A stretch of DNA of 64,000 nt from an uncultured bacterium (lineage in GTDB: Bacteria > Cyanobacteriota > Vampirovibrionia > Gastranaerophilales > Gastranaerophilaceae): positions 103,544 to 167,543 of the forward strand of contig CACYOO010000002.1 in NCBI GenBank assembly GCA_902776035.1. The letters are read 5' to 3'. This document shows, one piece after another, positions 17,904 through 26,146 of the stretch; the first letter of the stretch is position 1; each line of letters starts with the position of its first letter. A program made the position numbers and the translations under genes. The notes under the pieces are model-generated. The model was not told where the DNA came from, made no database searches, and was given only the letters and a program-made list of their open reading frames with translations.

Positions 17904-17917
17904 GATATAATTATATT
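17904..17917 (+). promoter_or_regulatory. Extended -10 promoter abutting tatD, probable leaderless mRNA
   Basis: An extended -10 box TGATATAAT (TATAAT at 17906-17911) ends 6 nt before the tatD ATG at 17918. There is no Shine-Dalgarno sequence. The transcription start would fall at or next to the ATG. Confidence 0.6.
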
Positions 17918-18688
17918 ATGGAAAATTATTTTATTGATACTCATTCTCATATAAATATGATAAAAGAGATTTCTTTGAATGATATTATTTCAAAGGCAAA
18001 TGAATCAGGTGTAAAAAAGATAATTATACCATCGTCGAACGAATCTGAATTTGATGAAATTATAGAAATATGTGAAAGTTATGAAAATGTTTTTTGTCTT
18101 TTAGGAGTTTTTCCACAAGAAGCAAAAACTTGGAATGAAAATAGCTATAATAATATAAAAAAACACATAATGTCCTCAAAAAAAGTTGTAGGACTAGGTG
18201 AAATCGGTTTAGATTACTATTGGGATAAAAGTTTTGCAGAATTACAAAAAGAAATTTTTATAAAACAGATAGAACTTGCAAATGAATTGAACTTACCTTT
18301 TGCCGTACATGACAGAGAAGCACACAAAGATACTTTTGATATTATAAAACAGTATAACAAAACTTCAAAAGTATTAATGCATTGTTTTTCAGGCAGTGTA
18401 GAATTTGCAAGAGAATGTGTAAAAGCCGGTTTTTATCTTGCATCAGGCGGAGTTGTTACATTCAAAAACGCACAAAAACTAAAAGATGTAGTATCAGATA
18501 TTGCTATAGAACAACTTGTACTTGAAACAGATGCTCCATATTTAACTCCTGTTCCATTCAGAGGTAAAACTAATCAACCTGCATATATCCCATACATAGC
18601 ACAAAAAATTTCCGAATTAAAAAATATGGATATAGAAGAAGTTGCCAAAATAACAAGTCAAAATGCGGAAAGGATATTTAACATTTGA
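17918..18688 (+). CDS. tatD: TatD-family metal-dependent hydrolase (3'-5' DNase)
   Basis: TIM-barrel metallohydrolase of the TatD/YcfH family, acting on DNA 3' ends or D-aminoacyl-type substrates. The 256 residues have the usual length and metal ligands: IDTHSHINM (H9, H11), GEIGLDYYW (Glu), AVHDREAH, LMHCFSGS, and ETDAPYLTPVPFRGKTNQP (the family signature). It overlaps tlyA by 4 nt (TTGA), giving a two-gene operon. No ribosome site is seen, and the -10 box is only 6 nt upstream. Confidence 0.93.
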   Translation: MENYFIDTHSHINMIKEISLNDIISKANESGVKKIIIPSSNESEFDEIIEICESYENVFCLLGVFPQEAKTWNENSYNNIKKHIMSSKKVVGLGEIGLDYYWDKSFAELQKEIFIKQIELANELNLPFAVHDREAHKDTFDIIKQYNKTSKVLMHCFSGSVEFARECVKAGFYLASGGVVTFKNAQKLKDVVSDIAIEQLVLETDAPYLTPVPFRGKTNQPAYIPYIAQKISELKNMDIEEVAKITSQNAERIFNI

Positions 18689-19488
18689 AAAAGGAACGGC
18701 TTGATAAATATTTAACAGACAATGGTTATTTTGAAACCAAAAGCAAAGCTTCTGCATCAATATTAGCAGGAGATGTATTAGTAAATGATGAAAGAATAAC
18801 AAAAGCCGGCTATCAAATAAATATTGAAAAAGAATATGATATAAGAATAAAATCCATGCCTTATGTATCAAGAGGCGGATTTAAACTAGAAAAGGGCTTA
18901 AAAATATTTGATATAAATGTAAAAGACAGAATATGTTTAGATGCAGGTGCATCTACCGGTGGTTTTACGGATTGTTTGCTTCAAAACGGTGCAAAATTTG
19001 TTTATGCCGTTGATGTAGGATATGGACAATTAGATTGGAAAATAAGAAGTGATAAGAGAGTTAAAGTTATTGAAAAAACCAATCTTAAAATCTGCACAAA
19101 AGAAGATATTTACAACACAGATGAACCGTTAGCAGATTTACTTGTTTGTGATGTATCATTTATATCATTGGAAAAAGTTTTACCTAATTTTAAAAAGCTA
19201 TTATTGCCTGAAAAGCAGGAATTAGTATGCCTTATAAAGCCACAATTTGAAGCAGGAAAAGAACTTGTGGAAAAGGGTGGTGTTGTAAGAGATAAAAACA
19301 CACATATAGAAGTTATTAAAAATGTAATTAAAACTGCAAAAGAAACAGGATATAGCATTTTAAATCTTACATATTCTCCAATTAAAGGCCCTCAAGGAAA
19401 TATTGAATATTTAATTCATTTAAGTACCGATAAAGAAGATAATTTACAAATTATACCCGAAGAAGTTGTAAATTCAGCAATATTTTAA
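18685..19488 (+). CDS. tlyA: TlyA-family rRNA 2'-O-methyltransferase
   Basis: SAM-dependent ribose methyltransferase of 16S/23S rRNA. An N-terminal S4 RNA-binding domain (RLDKYLTDNGYFETKSKASASI..., 4-60) is followed by an FtsJ-like Rossmann fold: DAGASTGGFTDCLL (SAM site), VDVGYGQLDWKIR, DVSFISLEKVLP and IKPQFEAGKE. Length (267) is typical. Start is TTG at 18685, overlapping the tatD stop. The family also has hemolysin annotations in older literature, but the S4-FtsJ layout argues for rRNA methylation. Confidence 0.92.
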   Translation: MKKERLDKYLTDNGYFETKSKASASILAGDVLVNDERITKAGYQINIEKEYDIRIKSMPYVSRGGFKLEKGLKIFDINVKDRICLDAGASTGGFTDCLLQNGAKFVYAVDVGYGQLDWKIRSDKRVKVIEKTNLKICTKEDIYNTDEPLADLLVCDVSFISLEKVLPNFKKLLLPEKQELVCLIKPQFEAGKELVEKGGVVRDKNTHIEVIKNVIKTAKETGYSILNLTYSPIKGPQGNIEYLIHLSTDKEDNLQIIPEEVVNSAIF

Positions 19489-19585
19489 AAAGAACGCTTG
19501 TCCTCATTTTATCAAGTTTTACTTTATTTCACTCTGCACAAATCCGCTTAGTATTGCATGACAACAATTTTCCACATTTTAATTT

Positions 19586-19621
19586 AAATAATACACGGCT
19601 TTCTTATTGTTAAGAAAGCCG
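19586..19621. repeat. Copy A of an intergenic repeat with a hairpin
   Basis: Lies between convergent tlyA and malQ. The 30 nt at 19586-19615 match 57811-57840 at 28 of 30 positions. Here the right half forms an 11-bp perfect stem (19596-19606 with 19611-19621, loop TTGT). The rest of the 19489-19747 gap holds no gene. Confidence 0.6.
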
Positions 19622-19672
19622 GTAAAGCTTGCGTGTCATCAGAATAAACATTTTCGTCATTCTTGAATAGTT

Positions 19673-19710
19673 CCAAAAAGTCAAAAATCTTATGATTTTT
19701 GACTTTTTGG
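19673..19710. terminator. Long 17-bp hairpin between convergent genes, possible bidirectional terminator
   Basis: A perfect inverted repeat (19673-19689 with 19694-19710, loop TTAT) of mostly A/T composition, with A-runs on one arm and T-runs on the other, sits 38 nt beyond the malQ stop. It could stop transcripts from both sides. Confidence 0.6.
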
Positions 19711-19747
19711 ACAACCTCTTTTTATTTATGTCAAATTGTCAATTATA

Positions 19748-22033
19748 TTATTTAGATTCTTTGTTAAAGAATTTATTCTTTATCTTTTGTACCAACTTAG
19801 CAACTACTCCTGCTACAACTGCAACTCCTGCTACTGCCGCTGCAGTTTGTGCATAATTAGTTGATGATTTTTCTGTTTTATCAGTTTTTTTATTAGCTTC
19901 AACAGTTTCTTGTTTAGCTACACTCTCTGATTTTACAGGATTTGTAACCTTATCGGTTTTTACTTCCGATTTTTCCTCTACAACAGGTTGTTCTACAGGT
20001 TTTGTTTGTGGTTTTGCTTCTGTATTAACAGCAGTTGTAACTTCAGGTTTTTCTACAACTTCTTTTTTTGAAGAAACATCTTCTTTTTCTTTTAATACTT
20101 CTGCAAATCCATCCAACTTATTTAATAACGGATTTAACTCGGTATTAAGTTTCTTTCTTAAATTATCAGCTTCATAAGGATTACCTGTTCTTGCAACTTC
20201 CATACCTTTTTTTGCTCTAACCGCTTGAGCCAAAATTTCAGGCATATTCAATGCATAACTATTTTTATCCTGTAATGATTTATAATAATCGTCTTCAAAA
20301 TCGTTATCAACTCTTAACTTCCAATTTGTCGGCTTATCCTGTCCGCCATAGTTGTAAACTTTATCTATTCCAAAGAAGTCTACAAACATCATTTGCAAAT
20401 TCTTTGAGCCCCTAAATAACTCTGTAAATTTTGCTTTAACTTTTTCTTGATGGCTGTTAACAATCTTATCCTTGTATTCTGCTCTTTCTTTTCCAGATGC
20501 AGGATCAGGGTTCAAATAACCTGACAAGTAATCTACATTCCAAGCATCAGAATTAGTATTCATATTCTTTGCCGGTTGTGAATCGTGAGAGCCAACTAAA
20601 CTCCAATTTTCAGAAGGGCTGCCTTCTGCTCTTCTCCATTCGGTTTGCGTGATACCTGGTAAATGTTCTTGTCCATGATATACTTCGTTAAATGCTTGTG
20701 TTTCTGAGCATAAATCTTCCCATACAGCTTGATTTTTATCAACACCGTATTCTTCAAATGTCGGAAGCACAATCTTATTTAACACCTTTTTGAAATTACC
20801 CTTAGGATCTATGTCATGTAAATAAGAAACATTGTTAGCCCACAATCTGCCTCTGTTTACTTCTCCGTTAGAATATTTTTCAACTGTATCCTCTTTATAA
20901 ATATAAGGATCAACCAAACCCAAAGCATGGTCTATTCTTACATTATCATAATTCTTTAATGAATAAGCAACTTTTTCTTTTAATACTTTTCCGCTTTCGC
21001 CAAGTGAACCATCATCATTGAATAATTTTTTAGGATCTAACACAGGTATACCCCAAGTTTGAGGACCATTATTTGTGCCGCCATAAGGACAACCTAATTT
21101 CCATCCTTTTAAGAATGCACCCTGATTTGCCCAAACATCACTGTTTGAAAATCCAACAAGCAAGTCGCCTATATAGTTGAAACCAAGTTCTTTTCTATGT
21201 TCATTGTTTTCTTTCATTTGCTTGTCTGCTACAAACTGAACAAATGAATTTTTCTCAACTTCTTCTCCATGCTTTTTCATTATTTCATCATAACGAACTT
21301 TTGCATCTTTATCACCTGATTTTAATTTTTCAGGCAATTCTCTGTCTATAGGATTAGCCCATTTTGAAAAATCGTCTGTTTTATTTTCTTTAGCCAAGAC
21401 TTTATACAAGCCGTCATTTTCTACCCAATTTTTATTTTCGGTTTTAAATGCAGTAAATTCTTTATTTAATTTAATCGCAGTTTCATCTTTTGAGTTTAAT
21501 TTTGCCTTAAAATTACTGTAAGCTTCATCCATAGCTTTATCATAATTACTCATTGCTTTATCAAAATCTGTGTAATTATAATTTTTATCAGGTGTATCTT
21601 TTGTCTTTGTTGTTACAGCTTTAAAGGTTTTATCCGACAAAATCTTTCCGTATTTTTCAGTTTTTAATGGCTCTAAGTCAATAAAAAGCTCATTTTTAGC
21701 AAAAACTTTTGATATATAAGGAGATGGATCTTTCTTACCTATAGTACCACCAGGCCCAAGTTGTACAGCATTAAAGCCGTTTAACTTTAAAAAGTCAACA
21801 AACTTGTCTGCACCCTTCGAATAAGGAGAACCAATATTTGTATCTCTTTGCTCAGACGGAAAACTTGAACCATGAACAATCATGCTCAAATTTTGCACTC
21901 CTAAATAATCCAACGCATCCTTTATGGCATGCGTGTATTCAGGTTTTTCTTCCTCTTTTAATTTTCTTCCGAATGACACGTTTTCGCTGTGTCTATGCGA
22001 CCTAATAGGATTTGATATAGCACTAACTTTCAT
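19748..22033 (-). CDS. malQ: 4-alpha-glucanotransferase (GH77) with C-terminal membrane helix
   Basis: Transfers alpha-1,4-glucan segments between maltodextrins. The 761 residues hold a GH77 barrel with nucleophile D368 (RIDHALGLVDPY), acid/base E439 (AVWEDLCSET) and third carboxylate D484 (GSHDSQP); GSPYS near residue 68 is also typical. An insertion of about 150 charged residues (140-290) is present. After the barrel, about 130 residues rich in Lys/Pro/Glu/Thr lead to an Ala/Val helix (AAAVAGVAVVAGVVAKLVQ) and a basic tail. This is probably a membrane anchor, unusual for a usually soluble enzyme. The N-terminal MKVSAISNPIRSHR...VSFGRK is not part of GH77. No clear ribosome site. Confidence 0.88.
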   Translation of the reverse strand: MKVSAISNPIRSHRHSENVSFGRKLKEEEKPEYTHAIKDALDYLGVQNLSMIVHGSSFPSEQRDTNIGSPYSKGADKFVDFLKLNGFNAVQLGPGGTIGKKDPSPYISKVFAKNELFIDLEPLKTEKYGKILSDKTFKAVTTKTKDTPDKNYNYTDFDKAMSNYDKAMDEAYSNFKAKLNSKDETAIKLNKEFTAFKTENKNWVENDGLYKVLAKENKTDDFSKWANPIDRELPEKLKSGDKDAKVRYDEIMKKHGEEVEKNSFVQFVADKQMKENNEHRKELGFNYIGDLLVGFSNSDVWANQGAFLKGWKLGCPYGGTNNGPQTWGIPVLDPKKLFNDDGSLGESGKVLKEKVAYSLKNYDNVRIDHALGLVDPYIYKEDTVEKYSNGEVNRGRLWANNVSYLHDIDPKGNFKKVLNKIVLPTFEEYGVDKNQAVWEDLCSETQAFNEVYHGQEHLPGITQTEWRRAEGSPSENWSLVGSHDSQPAKNMNTNSDAWNVDYLSGYLNPDPASGKERAEYKDKIVNSHQEKVKAKFTELFRGSKNLQMMFVDFFGIDKVYNYGGQDKPTNWKLRVDNDFEDDYYKSLQDKNSYALNMPEILAQAVRAKKGMEVARTGNPYEADNLRKKLNTELNPLLNKLDGFAEVLKEKEDVSSKKEVVEKPEVTTAVNTEAKPQTKPVEQPVVEEKSEVKTDKVTNPVKSESVAKQETVEANKKTDKTEKSSTNYAQTAAAVAGVAVVAGVVAKLVQKIKNKFFNKESK

Positions 22034-22068
22034 ATTCGGTTTAAAACTTGTAAAAAAATAATTTGCTA

Positions 22069-23535
22069 TTATACTTCACCAATGTTTACAAATTCGTAAT
22101 AATTTGTTACTTCTTCAATTGCTAATACAACCAAATTGTTAAAATACTTTGAAAACGTATTGAATACAAGGTGTCTTATCTCCATAGGTACAACGAGTAT
22201 AATATTATCCGTTTCATCTTTTTTTGCTAATTTATAAAGTTTTAAAACTGTTTTTTCAACATCAAAAGTATTTAACCTTATAATATTATCCTCTGCATCT
22301 ATTTCACCAAAAATATTTTCAATAGTTTTAGGCAACATTGTATATCCATGTACTGCCTTATCATTATCTGCATATTTATTAACAATATATCTTGAACATG
22401 AATACCTTATTTTTTCTAACAAACCTTCTCTATCGCCTTCATCAATATAGTCGTTTATTTTTTCGAATAAATAAACTATATCTTTTATAGACACACGTTC
22501 TTTTATTAGATTTACAAGAATATATTTTAATTCAGATAATGAAAGATAATCCGGTATAATATTTTCAACAAGATAACTGTTTTTTTCTGCAACTGCATCA
22601 ATATATTTGTTTATTTCGTCATAATCCAATAAATCATCTACATATTTAACAGATACAAATTCTACTGCTCTTGCAATATATTCTGACGGTGTTAAACCTT
22701 TTACCCAAAAATCTTTTGTCTTATCTTCAGGTATCCAAACTGTTTTTTTGTTTGTTATAACATCAGTATCATAATAATAATCTTTTTTCTTACCCTTTAT
22801 TTTTAAATCATCAACAAAATACATAAGATACTTAGGATATACAAAAGAATTTAACACGCTTAATCCGCGAACATTAATAGAAAATTCGTATGGAGCAAGA
22901 ACTTCATCATCTTTAAATACAATTTTAGGAATTACATATCCTAATTCATTTGTGAGTTTTTCTCTTACCTTTACTGTTTCACTCAACAAATCTGCTTCGC
23001 TATCAAGAGATACAAATTCAAGTATTTCTTCATTCAAATGGATTGAAAACTTTTCACCTTGCAATGATGAATACATCACATCAGGTGAGATTGCCTTAAC
23101 TAATTTCTGCTGTAAAACATCAAGCTCTCTTAAAGAAGCAGACATTTTTTCATTTAAATTTTTTCGCTGTGAAGAACCTGCATCTTCTAAATCCAATTGT
23201 TTCTTATATTTTGAAACTTTTTGTTTTTGTTCTCTTATCTTTGCTTGAATTTCTTTGCATGTATCGTAAGGAGATGGCTTTGCCGATAACATTTTTTCCA
23301 TCTGACTCTTAAATGCCGTAATATTAACCAAATCATCAAATGAATTGCTATCTCCTGCACTTTTAACAAAGATACAATTTAAATTAAATCCCTCATCCTC
23401 TGTTTCAACTTCACTTATACTATACAATTCCCAGCCATCTTCTGCCATTTCATTTAACAAGTTTTGCAAATGAATTGGATTTTCACTTGAAACAGTTTTT
23501 ATTATATATCTAAGCTTTTGACTTTTATTAAACAT
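22069..23535 (-). CDS. Soluble FlhA/SctV cytoplasmic-domain-like protein with GWEL domain and coiled coil
   Basis: 488 residues with no membrane helix. Residues 8-60 (RYIIKTVSSENPIHLQNLLNEM, AEDGWELYSI) resemble the small DUF4177-type domain. Residues 90-150 are a charged coiled coil. Residues 160-488 align by eye with the FlhA cytoplasmic domain encoded at 44918-47011: TNELGYVIPKIVF against [25 protein letters not shown] against [12 protein letters not shown], and SLSELKYILVNLIKERVSIKDIVYLFE against [27 protein letters not shown]. FlhA-C is the docking platform for export chaperones, so a decoy, adaptor or regulator of export is possible (inference). AAAGGAAT precedes the ATG. It lies between malQ and skp. 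Confidence 0.85.
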   Translation of the reverse strand: MFNKSQKLRYIIKTVSSENPIHLQNLLNEMAEDGWELYSISEVETEDEGFNLNCIFVKSAGDSNSFDDLVNITAFKSQMEKMLSAKPSPYDTCKEIQAKIREQKQKVSKYKKQLDLEDAGSSQRKNLNEKMSASLRELDVLQQKLVKAISPDVMYSSLQGEKFSIHLNEEILEFVSLDSEADLLSETVKVREKLTNELGYVIPKIVFKDDEVLAPYEFSINVRGLSVLNSFVYPKYLMYFVDDLKIKGKKKDYYYDTDVITNKKTVWIPEDKTKDFWVKGLTPSEYIARAVEFVSVKYVDDLLDYDEINKYIDAVAEKNSYLVENIIPDYLSLSELKYILVNLIKERVSIKDIVYLFEKINDYIDEGDREGLLEKIRYSCSRYIVNKYADNDKAVHGYTMLPKTIENIFGEIDAEDNIIRLNTFDVEKTVLKLYKLAKKDETDNIILVVPMEIRHLVFNTFSKYFNNLVVLAIEEVTNYYEFVNIGEV

Positions 23536-23579
23536 TTTTATTCCTTTTCTTTTATTTTGTTATTCTTATTAATCTATTC

Positions 23580-24035
23580 TTATTTAGAAGATTTTAATTT
23601 CGCAATCACTAAATCAGTAACATCAACCCCGCCAACAAATATTACCCTATAGTCTAATATTGCATCTAATTTATGCTCTACAAGCACCTGTTTTGCAGCT
23701 TCTTGAATACGATTATAAACTTCTTCTTCCTTTTTTAATTTGAATGTTACATAATCGTTTTGTCTTTTTTCAAATTCTTTCTTTGTAGCATTTTCAAAAT
23801 TTTGTTTCTTTAAAGGTGTTTCCAGCATTTTGTATTGTTTTTCTTTGTCCACGATGAACTGTTGTAATTCAAGTGCCTTAGTGTCAATTTCTTTAGCTGC
23901 TGTTTTTGCATAAGCATAGTTATCTTGAACCTTTTTGTAATCTAAAAATCCAACACCTTCTGCAAAAACCTGTACATTAAGCATACAAAAGATTGTAATT
24001 ACCAAAGTTGTAAAAAATTTTAAATTTGTTTTCAT
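23580..24035 (-). CDS. ompH: Periplasmic chaperone of the OmpH/Skp family
   Basis: Periplasmic holdase that escorts outer-membrane proteins to BamA. The 151 residues start with a signal peptide (MKTNLKFFTTLVITIFCMLNVQVFA), then GFLDYKKVQDNYAYAKTA, a long charged helical pair (tentacles, about 45-125) and the C-terminal strand region ILDYRVIFVGGVDVTDLV. Length and layout match OmpH. AAGGAGA lies upstream of the ATG. The gene follows bamA by 26 nt in the same direction, the common bamA-skp pairing. Confidence 0.88.
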   Translation of the reverse strand: MKTNLKFFTTLVITIFCMLNVQVFAEGVGFLDYKKVQDNYAYAKTAAKEIDTKALELQQFIVDKEKQYKMLETPLKKQNFENATKKEFEKRQNDYVTFKLKKEEEVYNRIQEAAKQVLVEHKLDAILDYRVIFVGGVDVTDLVIAKLKSSK

Positions 24036-24061
24036 TGTTTATTTATCTCCTTATTCGTTTA

Positions 24062-25969
24062 TTAATACATCATATCGCCTACACCAAATGTAAAGTATCC
24101 GCTATTATGACTTCCACCTCTCGGATTTGTAATCGGAATACCATAATCAACCGATAATGGGCCAAGTCCGGGTATAAATAATTTTAAGCCGACACCGGCT
24201 GTAATAGCTTGAGTTGGTCTGTCATACAATACATTTGTAACTGTAGGATTGAAAACTTTACCTGCATCAATAAAGAATGCAAGTTTTAAGTTATCAAGTA
24301 ACGGAACTTTTTTAATTCTGTCAAGAAATAAAAATGGTGTTGTTAACTCTGCAGAACCCATTACAAAAGAAGAACCTGTTCCTACTCCGCTCATTCTAAA
24401 GCCCCTAACCGTATAAGGACCTCCTAATCGATATGCCATAACTTCCGGCATATGATTTTCACCATGTACAACTCCTCCTGCCTTAGCTGTTAAACTAAAT
24501 GCAGATTTAGACATTACAGGAAAGTATTTTTTTATTGAACCTGATAATTTACCATGAGTTTTATTAAAGCCACTCATACTAACATTTTCTTCAAATTTTA
24601 AATTTGCTAATACACCATTACGAGGATTTACAAGAGTATCTCTTGAATCATAAATAAGTCCCGGTGCTAATGACAAGAACAAACCGCCCTTTAACTGTTC
24701 AGCACGTCTTGCTATCGGAATATTATGCAAACGATACAATCTATTAATTGAATTTGCATCACCCTCTTTTACATGTACATTTTCCAACCCTATATTAAAT
24801 GTAGATGATAATTTAGGATTAATTTGCATTTTATGTGCAAACATTGCCTCTACACCTATTCTCTGTTCAATAGCTAAAGGAACTTGATAACTTCCAAAAT
24901 CTCTAAAGTAAAGTTTTCCCGTAAAAGAATTATCCGCATTTAAAAAATACGGTTCAAAGAAGCTTAATTCTGCCTGAATATTAGCATGTTTTTTTACAGA
25001 ATCATCACTCATAATAATACCTGAACCAACAAGTCCACTTAACGATACACGTTGATTTCTGCCTCTAAAATTGTTATCAGTAATACCGACAGAACCAAAC
25101 AAACCGGTACCTGAATCAAAACCTCCGCCAACTGACAATGATGCAGTATGCTGCTCCTCAACAGATATAGTAACATCATACTTTTCAGGATTATCCAATG
25201 ACGGTTCTATTTCTCTATTTACATCCTTATATGCTTGAGTGGCATACAATCTTATCAAATCAGACTTGATAAGATTTTCGTTATATACCATTCCCGGTTC
25301 TGTTAAAATATTTCTTTCAACAATATAATCTTTTGTTTTTTCATTACCGGATATCATTATCTTATTTATGACACCTTCTGACATTTTAAGGTTAACTACA
25401 CCATCCGGATCATCGTTAAATTCACTGATACGAGCAAGTATATAACCCTTTTCAGCGTAACAATTTTGAATTTTATTGATTGCTTCATTTATTTGAAAGG
25501 CATTTTGTGCCTTGCCTTTCAGCGGTAAAAGGTATGACAAAATTTCTTCTGTCGAAACAACAGTATTCCCCTCAAGTGTAAAATCTGTTATAGGTACATT
25601 TTCTTCAACTACAATTTTAATTGTGATAGTATTATCAGGGTTTTCTACCGGAATTGCCTTCATTTTATCAGTAAAAAAGCCCATTTGGTATATTTTAAGC
25701 AAATCTGTTTGGAGTAAATTTCTGTCATAGACATCTCCACGCTTCATTTCAAGCTGATTAAGTATAGAATTAGGACTAATAGTATTTGTTCCCATTACTT
25801 CTATATTTTTAATATATTTTTGTTGCGTAGATAATGCATTACTGCTTTTAGGTTTAATTTCAGAAAGTGCAACACTTGTGTTATCTTCAACAGAAAACGC
25901 ACCTGTCTGAACAAAAACAAGCGTAACAAAAGTAAGTAATAGTTGGTATATGAATTTGCGTGAGTTCAA
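24062..25969 (-). CDS. bamA: Outer membrane protein assembly factor BamA (Omp85)
   Basis: Essential beta-barrel that inserts outer-membrane proteins. After a signal peptide there are three POTRA domains (about 50-125, 126-200, 201-275), fewer than the five of proteobacteria and like cyanobacterial Omp85. The 16-strand barrel (about 280-635) carries the conserved YTVRGFRMSG motif (the VRGF lid-lock loop) and ends in an aromatic, FTFGVGDMMY, slightly unlike the usual terminal Phe/Trp signal. Total 635 residues. Start is TTG at 25969, preceded by AGGGGCTGAG; no ATG upstream preserves the signal peptide. Gene order bamA-skp supports the call and shows a diderm envelope. Confidence 0.94.
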   Translation of the reverse strand: MNSRKFIYQLLLTFVTLVFVQTGAFSVEDNTSVALSEIKPKSSNALSTQQKYIKNIEVMGTNTISPNSILNQLEMKRGDVYDRNLLQTDLLKIYQMGFFTDKMKAIPVENPDNTITIKIVVEENVPITDFTLEGNTVVSTEEILSYLLPLKGKAQNAFQINEAINKIQNCYAEKGYILARISEFNDDPDGVVNLKMSEGVINKIMISGNEKTKDYIVERNILTEPGMVYNENLIKSDLIRLYATQAYKDVNREIEPSLDNPEKYDVTISVEEQHTASLSVGGGFDSGTGLFGSVGITDNNFRGRNQRVSLSGLVGSGIIMSDDSVKKHANIQAELSFFEPYFLNADNSFTGKLYFRDFGSYQVPLAIEQRIGVEAMFAHKMQINPKLSSTFNIGLENVHVKEGDANSINRLYRLHNIPIARRAEQLKGGLFLSLAPGLIYDSRDTLVNPRNGVLANLKFEENVSMSGFNKTHGKLSGSIKKYFPVMSKSAFSLTAKAGGVVHGENHMPEVMAYRLGGPYTVRGFRMSGVGTGSSFVMGSAELTTPFLFLDRIKKVPLLDNLKLAFFIDAGKVFNPTVTNVLYDRPTQAITAGVGLKLFIPGLGPLSVDYGIPITNPRGGSHNSGYFTFGVGDMMY

Positions 25970-26110
25970 AACTCAGCCCCTAATCTTTTTTATACTATGC
26001 ACCGATATTCAGTACATTTGCTATTTACACTACAAAGATTATATATCAAAAAAAAACTCAATTCCATGTAATATAAGCATTTTAACATTATTGTTACAAA
26101 AGTTACACTA

Positions 26111-26146
26111 TTGAATATTATCATTTCTATTTATATAATTCAAAGT
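26111..26146 (+). promoter_or_regulatory. Consensus-like promoter with leaderless start
   Basis: -35 TTGAAT (26111-26116), 17-nt spacer, -10 TATAAT (26134-26139), then 7 nt to the ATG at 26147. There is no ribosome site, so the mRNA would begin at the start codon. This is the best promoter match seen for any gene here. Confidence 0.7.

Noticed and set aside
18685..19488. Hemolysin annotation for the TlyA-family gene
   Set aside because: The S4 + FtsJ layout is that of an rRNA 2'-O-methyltransferase; hemolytic activity is not implied by sequence.
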